NCBI GenBank assembly: GCA_040755295.1
Contig: JBFMBK010000005.1
Coordinates: 62,001 to 126,000, forward strand
DNA: 64,000 bases
Direction of reading: 5' to 3'
From: Bacillota bacterium
Lineage (GTDB): Bacteria; Bacillota; Desulfotomaculia; Desulfotomaculales; Ammonificaceae
The position numbers and the translations under genes were made by a program. The notes beneath the pieces are model-generated. The model was not told the origin of the DNA, searched no databases, and saw only the letters and a program-made list of their open reading frames with translations. Shown in pieces: positions 17,480 to 27,146 of this stretch. Position 1 is the first letter of the stretch, and each line of letters opens with the position of its first letter.

Positions 17480-17728
17480 CGTAACGTAATACAGAACGCG
17501 GGGAGAAGCAAGTAGAGCACGAAAGCATGGTAGGGACGGGCCGGAGCGCATTGGGCAGTGTGAAGTGTGAAGTGGGAAGTGCGAGCCATGAAATTCACAT
17601 AGTGAGTTGTTTCATTAAAAAATCTCACTTCTAACCTCCCACATCCCACCTCCAAAATACAGGTGAGCCTTACGAATTAATACACAGCTCATCGCCGCGC
17701 CTACGAAAGAACGCTTATATCAAGGGAG
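17480..17728 (+). repeat. R1 structured repeat, copy a (leader of pstC)
   Basis: Left arm GAACGCGGGGAGAAGCAAG (17494-17512) pairs imperfectly with AGCTCATCGCCGCGC (17686-17700). The P2 half-site GGGACGGGCCGGAGC is present, and its apex is replaced by a heptad-type hairpin (about 17556-17655). The conserved tail TACGAAAGAACGCTTATAT ends in AAGGGAG, which is the pstC ribosome site 9 bases before ATG. Confidence 0.75.
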
Positions 17729-17737
17729 CAGTGATTG

Positions 17738-18634
17738 ATGCAGTGGTTTAGCCCCAACACGAGGCGCGAGTTTGCCGGATATACGGTAACCTTCGTCTGC
17801 GCCTCGATAGCCATCGCTCTGACCATAGCGATCATTGTGTTCCTGGGCTGGAAGGGTCTCTCCATTTTCTTTGTCCATAAGGTCAGTCTGGCCAACATTT
17901 TCAGCGTCAACTGGTGGCCCGACAGGGCGGCGGCACTCGGGGGTCCTCAAGTGGGGGTCCTCTCCTTTATGGTCGGTTCGATAATAGCCTCGTCGCTTGC
18001 GGCGGCGGTCAGCGCGCCTTTCGGGATTACGGTGGCTGTGTTTATGTCCAACATATCGCCCAGGTTGGGGCAGCAAGTCTTGCAGCCCGTGATAGAACTT
18101 CTCGCCGGTATCCCTTCGGTGGTTTACGGTTATATCGGCCTGAGCCTTCTGGTGCCGTTTGTGAGAGAAAACCTTGGGGGAACGGGATTCAGCCTGTTGG
18201 CCGGTGCGGCGGTCCTGTCGGTGATGATCCTGCCCACCGTCACCAGCGTTTCCTTCGACGCGCTCCGCTCCCTCCCTTCGCATCTTAAGGAAGCGGCGTA
18301 CGCGCTCGGCGCCACACGATGGCAGACCATTAAAATGGTGCTTATTCCCGCGGCACGGGAGGGGCTGCTGACCGGAGTGGTACTGGCCCTGGCGCGCGCC
18401 TTCGGCGAGGCGCTGGCGGTGCAGATGGTGATCGGCAACAAGCGGGAAATTCCCCATTCCATCCTGGATCCGATCATCACCCTTACCAGCGGCATCACCA
18501 TGGATATGGGGAACACGGTTCAGGGTTCCCTATGGAACGATGCCCTCTGGTTTATGGCCGCAATACTGCTGCTGATTTCTTTTCTCTCTATTCTGGCAAT
18601 ACGTACGATCGGGAAGAAGGTGTCGAGCTGGTGA
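17738..18634 (+). CDS. pstC: phosphate ABC transporter permease PstC
   Basis: The 298-residue protein has six transmembrane segments; the transporter inner-membrane coupling motif lies near EAAYALGATRWQTIKMV, followed by ALARAFGEALAVQMVIGN. It forms the channel with PstA. The start at ATG 17738 is chosen for the AAGGGAG site 9 bases upstream, which belongs to the R1 tail. It overlaps pstA by 4 bp (GTGA), so the two are translationally coupled. Confidence 0.95.
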   Translation: MQWFSPNTRREFAGYTVTFVCASIAIALTIAIIVFLGWKGLSIFFVHKVSLANIFSVNWWPDRAAALGGPQVGVLSFMVGSIIASSLAAAVSAPFGITVAVFMSNISPRLGQQVLQPVIELLAGIPSVVYGYIGLSLLVPFVRENLGGTGFSLLAGAAVLSVMILPTVTSVSFDALRSLPSHLKEAAYALGATRWQTIKMVLIPAAREGLLTGVVLALARAFGEALAVQMVIGNKREIPHSILDPIITLTSGITMDMGNTVQGSLWNDALWFMAAILLLISFLSILAIRTIGKKVSSW

Positions 18635-19515
18635 ATGCCAAGACCAAGGACATGCTGGCCACGGTGCTTTTCTGGCTTGCCGCCGGTTTCGTAATCGTTC
18701 TCCTGGCCTTGCTGCTCGGGTATATACTTGTGCACGGGTACAAGTCCATCGACCTTGCTTTTTTAAAGAGTAATCCGGAAACAATCCGCGCCGGGGGCGG
18801 GATCGGCCCTAACCTGTTTAATTCTTTTTACCTTTTGTTTCTTTCCATGGCGTTGACGGTTCCGGTAGGTCTTTTCGGCGGGATATATCTTGTGGAATAT
18901 GCGCGTCAGAACACCTTCACCAATATCATCCGCCTGTGCATCGAAACCCTTACCTCGCTGCCGTCGATAGTGGTGGGGCTCTTCGGGCTTCTTATATTTG
19001 TCACGAAATTCGGCCTCGGTTATTCGCTTGCGGCAGGCGCCCTTGCCCTGACCGTGATAAATCTGCCCCTGATGGTCCGCATCACCGAGGAAACCCTTCG
19101 CACCGTGCCGCAAAGTTGGCGTGAGGCCAGCCTGAGCCTCGGGGCCACCAGGTGGCAGACCACCTACCGGGTGGTCCTTCCCTGCGCCCTGCCCGGGCTG
19201 ATCACCGGCATCATAATCACCGCCGGGCGCGTGTTCGGTGAAGCGGCGGCGCTGCTTTTTACCGCGGGCATCACGACGCCGCACCTCAACTTCGACCAGG
19301 CCAACCTGCTGCATCCGACGTCGCCCTGGAACCCCTTCCGTCCCGGGGAGACGCTGGCGGTGCATATCTGGAAGATCAACTCCGAAGCCCTTATCCCGGA
19401 TATACGCCGGGTGGCGGACGGTTCGGCGGCCGTTCTGGTGCTCGTGCTGCTCATCTTCAACCTTCTTGCCCGATGGCTCGCCCGACGTTTCGCCCGGCGG
19501 CTGACCTCGGCGTAA
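18631..19515 (+). CDS. pstA: phosphate ABC transporter permease PstA
   Basis: The 294-residue protein starts at GTG 18631 overlapping the pstC stop. It has six membrane helices and the coupling motif EASLSLGATRWQTTYRVVLP, then AGRVFGEAAALLFTAG. The long linker TSPWNPFRPGETLAVHIW before the last helix is typical of PstA. No pstB follows here; instead upp lies convergently, and pstB is 8 kb downstream. Confidence 0.95.
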   Translation: MNAKTKDMLATVLFWLAAGFVIVLLALLLGYILVHGYKSIDLAFLKSNPETIRAGGGIGPNLFNSFYLLFLSMALTVPVGLFGGIYLVEYARQNTFTNIIRLCIETLTSLPSIVVGLFGLLIFVTKFGLGYSLAAGALALTVINLPLMVRITEETLRTVPQSWREASLSLGATRWQTTYRVVLPCALPGLITGIIITAGRVFGEAAALLFTAGITTPHLNFDQANLLHPTSPWNPFRPGETLAVHIWKINSEALIPDIRRVADGSAAVLVLVLLIFNLLARWLARRFARRLTSA

Positions 19516-19523
19516 CATTTAAG

Positions 19524-20153
19524 TTATTTGGTCCCGTACAGTCTGTCGCCGGCATCTCCCAGACCGGGGACAATATACCCATGGTCGTTTAACTGTTCGT
19601 CCACCGCCGCGCAGTAGATCCGCACCTCCGGATGATCGGTGTTTATCCTTTCTATTCCCGTTACGGAAGCAATGATGCACATCAGCTTTATAACCTTCAC
19701 GCCTTCTTCCTTAATCATCGTTATAGCGGCGGAAGCCGAGCCCCCCGTGGCCAGCATCGGGTCCAGAACGACCGCGGTCCGTTCTTCCGCGTCGCCGGGG
19801 AGGTTGCGGTAGTAAGTGACCGCTTCGAGCGTTTCGGGATTGCGGTAGATACCGATGTGGCCCACTCTGACCGTGGGCAGAAGTTTCAGCATTCCTTCAA
19901 CCATGCCAAGTCCGGCCCTCAATATGGGTACAATGAACATTTTCTTCGTGGAAATCACTCCGGTCCTTGCCGTCCCCACCGGTGTTTCAATCTCAATTTC
20001 GTCCAGAGGCATGTCCCTTGTAACCTCATACCCCATCAACATGGTTACCTCGGAGACCAGTTCCCGGAAATCTTTCGTGCCGGTGTTCTTATCGCGGAGA
20101 AACGATGCCTTGTGCTGAATCAGGGGATGGTCGAAAACAAACACGTTTTTCAC
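19524..20153 (-). CDS. upp: uracil phosphoribosyltransferase
   Basis: The 209-residue enzyme converts uracil and PRPP to UMP. It shows [20 protein letters not shown] near the N-terminus, the PRPP loop [13 protein letters not shown] (about 126-138) and the C-terminal [15 protein letters not shown]. The start is GTG 20153 with AAGGAGG 5 bases upstream. It is convergent with pstA, separated by only 8 bp, and unrelated to phosphate uptake. Confidence 0.97.
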   Translation of the reverse strand: MKNVFVFDHPLIQHKASFLRDKNTGTKDFRELVSEVTMLMGYEVTRDMPLDEIEIETPVGTARTGVISTKKMFIVPILRAGLGMVEGMLKLLPTVRVGHIGIYRNPETLEAVTYYRNLPGDAEERTAVVLDPMLATGGSASAAITMIKEEGVKVIKLMCIIASVTGIERINTDHPEVRIYCAAVDEQLNDHGYIVPGLGDAGDRLYGTK

Positions 20154-20255
20154 AATTACCTCCTTCCCGGCGGTAACCCTATTGTTCTTACTGTTTCCGA
20201 CATCGAATTTTGAACTTTAACTTTGAACGGACCTTAAAGGCTGACCCCTTGAGTT

Positions 20256-20969
20256 TTATCGGCCTGTCCTCAAGGCTTCAGCAAATTCCGCCGGGAGGCC
20301 CGCTCTGATTATATCCTGCCCGGTGCGGTCTGCGTCGTAGGGCACTTCGATGAAGCTCACCGCCGGTTCTTTCTTCAGGTCGATCAAAGCGTAAACGGCG
20401 GCCGGGGAACCGTGTTTCGGTTTGCCGACGCTTCCGCAGTTTATGACGTGCCCGGCCGGAAGGCTATGGTGGAACGGCCGGTGGGTGTGTCCCACCACCA
20501 GGATGCCGGCGCCGGCAAGAGCAAGCATTTCGGTAAACGTTTCCACGGGCGTTTCCGCAAAGAGGTACTCGTCGCGGTCGCGGGGACTCCCGTGAGTCAT
20601 ATAGAGGTTATGCCCTTCAAAATTAAAACGGAGTTGCGGCGGAAGCGAACGGAGGAATGCCTTGTTTTCTTCGCTCGTGTGCGCCTGAGCCCAGGATAAA
20701 GAGCGTTCGCCCAGTTCCTGCGCCGCTTTGTCCGGGAAGATGCACCCGCACACCGGGCGGTCGAAGGCCGTCGCTTCATCATAGTTGCCGCAGACCGCGG
20801 CGATCTGTTCGATACGGATGCGCTCGACCACCTCGTTCGGGTGCGGCCCGTACCCGACGAGGTCGCCGGCGCAAAGCAACAGGTCCGCATCCCGTCCCGC
20901 GATATCGGCCAGGACCGCTTCCAGTGCGGGGAGGTTGGCGTGAACATCCGACAGCGCTGCGATACGCAT
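20256..20969 (-). CDS. metallophosphoesterase (YfcE/DUF2437-like)
   Basis: The 237-residue protein shows the calcineurin-like motifs in order: ALSDVHANLPAL (DxH), LCAGDLVGYGP (GDxxG), CGNYDEA (GNH/D), MTHGSP and VVGHTHRPF (GHTH). This predicts a two-metal phosphodiesterase or phosphatase; the substrate is unknown. GGGGGC precedes ATG 20969. It may be relevant to phosphate metabolism given its place in the Pho region, but the strand is opposite and a link is only inferred. Confidence 0.88.
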   Translation of the reverse strand: MRIAALSDVHANLPALEAVLADIAGRDADLLLCAGDLVGYGPHPNEVVERIRIEQIAAVCGNYDEATAFDRPVCGCIFPDKAAQELGERSLSWAQAHTSEENKAFLRSLPPQLRFNFEGHNLYMTHGSPRDRDEYLFAETPVETFTEMLALAGAGILVVGHTHRPFHHSLPAGHVINCGSVGKPKHGSPAAVYALIDLKKEPAVSFIEVPYDADRTGQDIIRAGLPAEFAEALRTGR

Positions 20970-21138
20970 AATTAAGCCCCCTGATGTCTTTTAATTTCAT
21001 ATATTAACACAAAGCGGAGATTCTCAACAGATTTTAAAGACTCTTTGTTGTCGCGGGGCGCACTCTACAGTTCTTTGTTAAAATGACAGAAGTTCGACAG
21101 GATTTGCGGAGTATGGGAACGAATAGTAATACATGTCC

Positions 21139-21450
21139 GGCGCTCAGAAGGAGCTGGTACTGATAGTAAGAAACTACGGCTTGGTTCTTCGATGTCATCT
21201 TTCAACAATCGCAAATGTTGGATTGAACGCTGGACACCACGAAGGATGAGACCCGTAAGTTAGTCGCTTAGAAACAGCATCGTAACACTAACGGAACACG
21301 GAGAGGAGCGAGCAGTGCAAGGAAGCGCTCCGACGGCCGGGCCGGAGCGTACTGGGTGCGTACGTGAGGACCCGGACGGCGGAGACTGACTAAGTAATGC
21401 GAAGCTCATCGTCGTGCCCTCCGGCAGAAGAATAAATCTTAGATAGGGAG
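21139..21450 (+). repeat. R1 structured repeat, copy b (leader of beta-CASP nuclease)
   Basis: This is one of the fullest copies. An outer 5' hairpin is closed by CCGGCGCTC (21137-21145) and GAACGCTGG. Left arm GGAACACGGAGAGGAGCGAG (21293-21312) faces GCTCATCGTCGTG. The P2 hairpin is CGGG-CCGGA-GCGTAC (21338-21352), then GTACGT-GAGGA-CCCG (21360-21374). The tail ends at GATAGGGAG 9 bases before the ATG at 21459. Confidence 0.82.
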
Positions 21451-21458
21451 AGTGGCCC

Positions 21459-22988
21459 ATGCGTTTAAGCTTCTACGGCGCCGCCCGGACGGTGACCGGC
21501 TCCTGCTTTCTGGTGGAGGCGAGCGGGACGCGAATCCTCGTCGACTGCGGCCTTTTTCAGGGACCTCCGGAAACGCGGGAGCGTAACTATGAACCCTTTC
21601 CGTTTCTTTCCGCCTCTATCGATTACCTGCTGGTGACCCACGCGCACATCGACCATTCCGGCCTTATCCCGCGCCTTTGTAAAACGGGGTTCAAGGGTAA
21701 AATCCTGGCCACGGCGGCCACGGTGGACTTGCTTACGGTTCTTTTACCCGATGCCGCCCATATTCAGGAGATGGAGGTGGAGCAGAAGAACCGGAAGGCA
21801 AGGCGTGCGGGTAAACCGCTCTTGGATCCGATATACACCGTGGCGGACGCGAACAAGAGCCTCAGTTTTTTCGAGGGTGTGAGCTACGATACGACCCTGA
21901 CCATAACCCCGCAGATCGGCGCCACCTTTTATAACGCCGGCCATATCCTCGGCGCCGCGATGGTCATGCTGACGGTCAGCGAAAACGGCGTTCCGCTTAA
22001 GGTCCTGTTTTCGGGCGATATAGGCAGGCCGGGCCAGCGTTTCGTCAAGGACCCGGCGGTAGTTGACAACGCCGATTACGTGGTGATCGAATCAACCTAC
22101 GGAAACAGGCTGCACCCCGAAGAAAACGAGGTGTCCGTGCTTCACGATGTTCTCTGGCGCACTTATAAGCGGGGCGGCAACGTAATTATTCCGGCCTTTG
22201 CGGTAGAGCGCACGCAGGACCTGCTTTTCGACCTCAGCGAGCTGCACCATAAGGGCGAAATGCCGCCGATGCAGGTATACATCGACAGCCCGTTGGCGAC
22301 CGCGGTGACCGGTATCTTCGACCGGCACAAGGAGTGTTATGACGAGGAGACTCAAGCCCTGATAAAATCCGGGCAAAATCCGCTCGATTCGGATTACGTC
22401 CGCTTCTCGGTCACTACCGAGGAGTCCCGGGCGTTGAATCAAACGCCGCGCGGCATGGTGATCATTTCCGCGAGCGGTATGTGCGAAGCCGGGCGCATCC
22501 GGCACCACCTCAAGCACAACCTCTGGCGCCCTGAATCCACGGTTGTGTTCGTGGGTTTTCAGCCCCAGGGGACGCTCGGCAGACGCATCCTCGACGGCGA
22601 AAAGAGCGTTTCGATCTTCGGGGAGGAAATCGCCGTAAAGGCGGAAATCGTTGAGCTTTCGGGGTATTCGGCTCATGCCGACCAGGCCGGACTGATCGAA
22701 TGGCTGTCAAACTTCAAAACCAGGCCGAAACAGGTTTTCGTGGTCCACGGTGAACCGGAGGCGTCCGAAAACCTGCGCGGCATGATAGAAAAAGATCTCG
22801 GCTTACAGGCCGTTGTTCCGAACTATTTGTCGTCGTGGACCCTCGCGGCGGACGTCCAGGCCGCCGCGTTGCTGGACGCTTACCGCCGCCTGGGAGAGCG
22901 GCTGCAGGAGGTCCTGAAGGCTTCCGATCCCAAAGAAATCGCCTCCATAGCCCGCCGGCTCGAATCGGTTGTAACGGGCGGGAATTAA
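21459..22988 (+). CDS. MBL-fold beta-CASP nuclease (Ysh1/CPSF-like)
   Basis: The 509-residue protein has metallo-beta-lactamase motifs (VTHAHIDHSG about residues 62-71; FSGDIGRPGQ) and the beta-CASP block including VIESTYGNRLH, VIIPAFAVERTQ, ISASGMCEAGRIRHHLKHN and the C-terminal LSGYSAHADQ. The family contains RNA-processing exo/endonucleases. It starts at ATG 21459 with GGGAG from the R1 tail. It is monocistronic, with a long heptad tract after it. Confidence 0.92.
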   Translation: MRLSFYGAARTVTGSCFLVEASGTRILVDCGLFQGPPETRERNYEPFPFLSASIDYLLVTHAHIDHSGLIPRLCKTGFKGKILATAATVDLLTVLLPDAAHIQEMEVEQKNRKARRAGKPLLDPIYTVADANKSLSFFEGVSYDTTLTITPQIGATFYNAGHILGAAMVMLTVSENGVPLKVLFSGDIGRPGQRFVKDPAVVDNADYVVIESTYGNRLHPEENEVSVLHDVLWRTYKRGGNVIIPAFAVERTQDLLFDLSELHHKGEMPPMQVYIDSPLATAVTGIFDRHKECYDEETQALIKSGQNPLDSDYVRFSVTTEESRALNQTPRGMVIISASGMCEAGRIRHHLKHNLWRPESTVVFVGFQPQGTLGRRILDGEKSVSIFGEEIAVKAEIVELSGYSAHADQAGLIEWLSNFKTRPKQVFVVHGEPEASENLRGMIEKDLGLQAVVPNYLSSWTLAADVQAAALLDAYRRLGERLQEVLKASDPKEIASIARRLESVVTGGN

Positions 22989-22989
22989 A

Positions 22990-23368
22990 TCTAACTGCTA
23001 TAATAGTAGGTAGCAGGCAGTAGACAGTAGGTAGTAGTCGGAAGTTACGAGTTGCAAGTTAAGTCCTAAGTCGATAGTTCTCAGTCCTTAGTCGGGGGCA
23101 AAGTTACAAGTTGCGAGTTACGAGTCTCGGGCTGCGAGTTGTGAGTCGGTGCGGAACCAATCTTCAGTTTGGGAGCAGTAGATAGTAAATAGTAGGTGGT
23201 ACAGAAGACGGGAGGTTTGTTCCCCTTCTCGATTCTGACTTCTATATTCTATATTCGATATTCTGACCGTCTTCGTCACTTAAAAGAGTTTATTCTGCTT
23301 TCAAACCTTGAACCTTGAACCTTGAACCTTGAACTTTGAACTTTGAACTTTGAACTTTGAACTTTAAC
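22990..23368. repeat. long heptanucleotide repeat region
   Basis: Over 370 bp are made of changing 7-base units: GTAGTAG/GCAGTAG-like, GAGTTAC/GAGTTGC-like, TATATTC-like, then TTGAACC and TTGAACT in about ten tandem copies to 23366. No coding sequence is seen. Confidence 0.85.
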
Positions 23369-23446
23369 AGGGGTGATGATTAAGCGACAACTCCCGCTTT
23401 TACTTTAGAGGATCTTAACGGCTTAAAGGTCTTTCGGGCGAAAGCC

Positions 23447-24205
23447 TTGACTGTTCCGTGGCTCGAACACGCCTTCACCACCCGCCTTGGGGGAGTAAGT
23501 GACGGGGCGTTTGCTTCGCTGAACCTGAGTTTTTTAGTGGGGGACCAGCCGCAAAGGGTCCGCGAAAATAGAAGACTCCTGGCCGGCGCGCTCCGGTACG
23601 ATCCGGAGCGGTTGGTTTGCGGGCGGCAGGCGCACGGCGCCAACGTGGTGGTGGTTACGCCTCGGATCGCGGGTTCGGGAGCGTTTGACGCCCAAACCGC
23701 GCTCGGGGAGACCGACGGCCTGATAACGAACAGCGCGGGAATACCGTTGATGGCTTTTTTCGCGGACTGCGTTCCGGTTGTTCTTGCGGATACCGAAAAC
23801 AAGGCGGCCGGGATCGTTCATGCAGGCTGGCGGGGCACGGTCCGGCAGGTTCCCGTCAAGGCGCTGGGCCGGATGTCCGGCGCTTTCGGCACCCGGGCGG
23901 CGCGCTGTCTGGCCGCGATCGGCCCGGCTATCGGTCCCTGTTGTTTTAACGTAAGCGAGCCGGTGGCGGCGGAGTTCAGCCGTTGGGGCGATAAGGTCGT
24001 CCATAAGGACGCGGACGGATATCGGGTGGACCTCTGGGAGGCCAACCGCAGAATCCTTATCGACGCGGGTGTCCTAGCGGAAAATATATCGGTTGTTAAC
24101 ATATGTACCGCCTGCCGCCCCGAACTTATGTTTTCCCACCGCCGCGACGCCGGCAGAACCGGCAGGATGTCCGCGGTAGTATCGATCAGACCGGAGGGAT
24201 ATTGA
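23447..24205 (+). CDS. yfiH: YfiH/LACC1-family protein (polyphenol oxidase / purine nucleoside phosphorylase)
   Basis: The conserved His-Cys-His triad is visible in GRQAHGANV, FFADCVPV and GIVHAGWRGT. Members oxidise or phosphorolyse nucleosides. In Firmicutes the gene neighbours the ylmE-sepF cluster, as here. The only start codon in frame is TTG 23447 (252 aa), but family-like residues (FTLEDLNGLKVFRAKAL) extend about 15-20 codons upstream without a start. A good start, ATG 23376 after AGGGGTG, lies in another frame, so a frameshift near 23385-23400 is likely. phoP follows after 2 bp. Confidence 0.85.
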   Translation: MTVPWLEHAFTTRLGGVSDGAFASLNLSFLVGDQPQRVRENRRLLAGALRYDPERLVCGRQAHGANVVVVTPRIAGSGAFDAQTALGETDGLITNSAGIPLMAFFADCVPVVLADTENKAAGIVHAGWRGTVRQVPVKALGRMSGAFGTRAARCLAAIGPAIGPCCFNVSEPVAAEFSRWGDKVVHKDADGYRVDLWEANRRILIDAGVLAENISVVNICTACRPELMFSHRRDAGRTGRMSAVVSIRPEGY

Positions 24206-24207
24206 CC

Positions 24208-24903
24208 GTGGCGCTGATTCTTGCGGTTGACGACGAAGAGCACATCCGGAGGTTGCTGCGTTTTACCCTGGAGCGGGAAGGATTTACGGTTGTGACCACG
24301 GGGGATGGGGCAAGCGCGCTGGAACTCGCCCGCACCCGCAACCCTGACCTGATCGTGCTCGACGTTATGCTGCCGGGGATGGATGGGCTGAGTTTTTGTC
24401 AGGCGCTGCGGGCGGATAAAAGACTGCGGGATCTGCCGGTGATCATGCTGAGCGCCCGCGGCGGGGAAACCGATAAGGTTTTAGGACTGGAAACGGGCGC
24501 CGATGACTACGTCACAAAACCTTTCAGTCCCCGGGAACTGGTGGCCCGGGTGCGCGCGCACCTCCGGCGCAAGCCGGCGGCTGAAGCGAATGATAAGCTG
24601 GTGTGCGGTCAACTGGTTATCGACCGCGAGCGGTTGAGCGTTTCGTGGGCGGGAGAAAGCCAGGGACTGACGCCGAAAGAGTTCGAGTTGCTTTATTACC
24701 TCGCGGAGCATCCGGGGCGGGTGTTTTCACGCGATTCCTTGTTAAACAGGGTCTGGGGTTTTGATTTTCCCGGTGGTTCGAGGACGGTGGACGTTCATAT
24801 ACGGTATATCAGGCATAAACTCGAACAACTGCCGGGGGCGCCTTATTTTATTGAAACGGTGCGGGGAGCGGGATATCGTTTTAAGGAGCGGGATAAATGG
24901 TAA
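24208..24903 (+). CDS. phoP: PhoP/PhoB-type response regulator
   Basis: The 231-residue protein begins at GTG 24208 with GGAGGG 9 bases upstream. The receiver domain has acidic pair D8/D9, phosphorylated D52 in [10 protein letters not shown], and the lysine in YVTKPF. The C-terminal winged helix includes [18 protein letters not shown] and [13 protein letters not shown], the OmpR/PhoB subfamily. It is probably the activator acting on the 11-bp-spaced boxes before the two pstS genes. It overlaps phoR by 7 bp. Confidence 0.92.
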   Translation: MALILAVDDEEHIRRLLRFTLEREGFTVVTTGDGASALELARTRNPDLIVLDVMLPGMDGLSFCQALRADKRLRDLPVIMLSARGGETDKVLGLETGADDYVTKPFSPRELVARVRAHLRRKPAAEANDKLVCGQLVIDRERLSVSWAGESQGLTPKEFELLYYLAEHPGRVFSRDSLLNRVWGFDFPGGSRTVDVHIRYIRHKLEQLPGAPYFIETVRGAGYRFKERDKW

Positions 24904-26246
24904 AGACCATCCGCAAAAGGATTTTTATCTGCTTCTCTTTGCTGTTCCTGGCTTATGCGGGATTATGCTTACTTATATTCTACGGTCACCCGGGGTTGTG
25001 GACGGTGATAGCGGGCGGCGCTCTGGTGGCGGTGGTCACCGGGCGAATCGTAAGCCGACAGGTGGCTGAGCCCCTCAGGGCGTTGATCGATGTCGCCAGG
25101 GATCTGACGCGGTTTGAAGAGACAAGAGGCATCACAAGTACGGAGGACGCCGGGAGTCTGACCGGGCGTATCAACCTTTTGGCTCCCCGTTTGAAAGAGG
25201 CCTTCAATGTATTGCAGACGGAAAAGACGCGTATGGAGGAAATCCTTGCGAGCCTGAACGAAGCGGTGCTCGCGCTCGATTCATCCTGCAGGGTGCTCCT
25301 GACCAACGCGGCGCTCGAAACGCATTTCGGGGTCAGCCCTGCAGAGACGCGGGGGAAAAACATCCTGGAGGTTATCCGCAACCACGAACTCGAGCAGTTG
25401 ATCCGGCAGGTCTTGAAGGACGGGTCGCCTGTGAGGCGGGAGCTGAAAATCCTTTCTCCTCAGCCGCGCACCTTTACCGCCCGCTTGACGCCGATTTCAA
25501 CCCCGGAGGGTTCAGGAATCGTGGTGGTCCTGAGGGACGTAACCGAGCAGAGGCGTTTGGAACAGATGAGGAGTGAATTCGTGGCCAATGTTTCACACGA
25601 GTTGAGGACGCCGCTGACGGCCATTCGCGGTTTTGTAGAGACTTTGCGCGACGGCGCCATGAAGGATCGGGAAACCGCGGCGGAGTTTCTTGAGATCATT
25701 GAATCGGAAACAATACGTCTCGGGAGTCTGGTGGAAGACCTCCTGAACCTGTCGCGTCTTGAGGACCGCCGGACAGCGCTTGTCAGGAGAAGCGTATCGA
25801 TCGGGGAGGTGCTTGCCCGCATACTTCCTGTTTTTGAAAAGCGAGCGAGTGAGCATGGATTAAAGCTTTCCGTGGAACTGCCGCCCAGCCTGCCGGAAGT
25901 GCACGGAGACCCGGAGTTGATCGGCCAGGTTTTTTCCAATCTGATAGACAATGCCCTTAAGTTTACATCCCAAGGCGAAATCGTCATCAAAGCGGTTACT
26001 TCCCCCGGTTGGATAAAGGTGGACGTCAGAGACACCGGCATCGGCATTCCCAAAGAGAGCCTGCCGCGGATTTTTGAGCGTTTCTACCGGGTGGAAAAAG
26101 CACGTTCGCGGGCTTCAGGCGGAACGGGGCTGGGCCTGGCGATTGTCAAACATATCGTCGAGGCGCACGGCGGGAGGGTGGACGTAGAAAGCGAATTGGG
26201 CGGGGGAAGCCGGTTTTCCTTCTATTTACCGGTGCTGGAAATTTAA
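24897..26246 (+). CDS. phoR: PhoR-type sensor histidine kinase
   Basis: The 449-residue kinase has two N-terminal membrane helices (about 8-30 and 34-50) with almost no extracellular loop, a HAMP-like linker, a PAS domain (about 115-215), the phosphoacceptor His at about 234 in [12 protein letters not shown], and the ATPase boxes [15 protein letters not shown] and [13 protein letters not shown] short sensor region is typical of PhoR, which responds through the Pst transporter and PhoU. It partners phoP; the second pstS follows. Confidence 0.92.
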   Translation: MVKTIRKRIFICFSLLFLAYAGLCLLIFYGHPGLWTVIAGGALVAVVTGRIVSRQVAEPLRALIDVARDLTRFEETRGITSTEDAGSLTGRINLLAPRLKEAFNVLQTEKTRMEEILASLNEAVLALDSSCRVLLTNAALETHFGVSPAETRGKNILEVIRNHELEQLIRQVLKDGSPVRRELKILSPQPRTFTARLTPISTPEGSGIVVVLRDVTEQRRLEQMRSEFVANVSHELRTPLTAIRGFVETLRDGAMKDRETAAEFLEIIESETIRLGSLVEDLLNLSRLEDRRTALVRRSVSIGEVLARILPVFEKRASEHGLKLSVELPPSLPEVHGDPELIGQVFSNLIDNALKFTSQGEIVIKAVTSPGWIKVDVRDTGIGIPKESLPRIFERFYRVEKARSRASGGTGLGLAIVKHIVEAHGGRVDVESELGGGSRFSFYLPVLEI

Positions 26247-26280
26247 TATTGACTTAGCATTCATTTAACCGTAGCTTAAT
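26242..26280 (+). promoter_or_regulatory. PhoP-type box before the second pstS
   Basis: TTTAAT (26242), CTTAGC (26253), TTTAAC (26264) and CTTAAT (26275) start exactly 11 bp apart. The first repeat overlaps the phoR stop codon. Confidence 0.7.
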
Positions 26281-26330
26281 AGTGGGGTGTAACCTGTTTG
26301 GAGGCTTACCCCGTGTTGTTAAGGTGTAAG

Positions 26331-27146
26331 ATGCAGAGGGTTCTGATATCGATTCTGTTGGTCCTCGGTTTGATTGTCGGCGGCTGCGGCAGGAGTCGTG
26401 CGGACGTAACGGTTTCCGGTTCCACCGTCCTTTTACCCCTGGCGAGGGACGCCGCGGCGGGGTTTGCGCCGGCGAATGCCGGGGCGGTGGTGAACGTTTC
26501 CGGCGGGGGATCGTATACGGGTTTGCAGCAGGTTGCTTGCGGACTTGTGGACATAGGCGCCTCGGAGGTGGAGCCGCCCGCCGGCGACCCGAAGTTCAAG
26601 GGTCTGGTCGACCACGTGGTGGCGTTGTGTCCTTTCCTTTTGATCGCCCATAGGGACGTCGGGGTGGACAACCTTACCGCGGACCAGGCGTCCGGAATCT
26701 TTACCGGCCGGATAAAGAACTGGCGTGAAGTGGGCGGGAAGGACTTAAAGATAACGATAGTCAACCGGCCCAAGTCCTCGGGCTCGCGCCGGGTAATAAA
26801 AGACCTGGTCCTTAGGGGACAAGAATTTACCGGGGACGCCCGGGTTGTAAACTCGAATGTTGAACTGCGGGAGGCTGTTGCCAAGACACCCGGCGCCATC
26901 GGGTTTGTCGACGCGGCCAACCTGGAAGGAACGGTTAAAACGCTTAAATACGACTCGGTTGTCTGTTCGCGGGAAACCATAACCAACGGCGCTTACCCCC
27001 TTTGGGCGCTGGAACACATGTATACGAAAGGGGAACCTAAAGGAGCGGTCGAGGCTTACCTTGAATTCATGTGCAGCGCTTCATTCCGGGAAAAAATAAA
27101 AAGCAGGGGCTTTCTTCTACCGTCCGAAATGAAGAAACAAAAATAA
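26331..27146 (+). CDS. second phosphate-binding lipoprotein PstS
   Basis: The 271-residue reading from ATG 26331 (AAGGTG upstream) has a lipoprotein signal ending GLIVGGC. Motifs SGSTVLLPLARDA, GGGSYTGLQQV, FTGRIKNWREVGG and NRPKSSGSRR parallel PstS at 16544, with the phosphate loop SSGSR in place of GSGTR. It clearly diverged from the first copy and may serve a different affinity or a sensory role. It sits between phoPR and pstB, under its own PhoP-type box. Confidence 0.9.
   Translation: MQRVLISILLVLGLIVGGCGRSRADVTVSGSTVLLPLARDAAAGFAPANAGAVVNVSGGGSYTGLQQVACGLVDIGASEVEPPAGDPKFKGLVDHVVALCPFLLIAHRDVGVDNLTADQASGIFTGRIKNWREVGGKDLKITIVNRPKSSGSRRVIKDLVLRGQEFTGDARVVNSNVELREAVAKTPGAIGFVDAANLEGTVKTLKYDSVVCSRETITNGAYPLWALEHMYTKGEPKGAVEAYLEFMCSASFREKIKSRGFLLPSEMKKQK

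Noticed and set aside
22990-23368. Possible CRISPR array
   Set aside because: Units are 7 bases, drifting, and without spacers of constant length; no cas gene is nearby.
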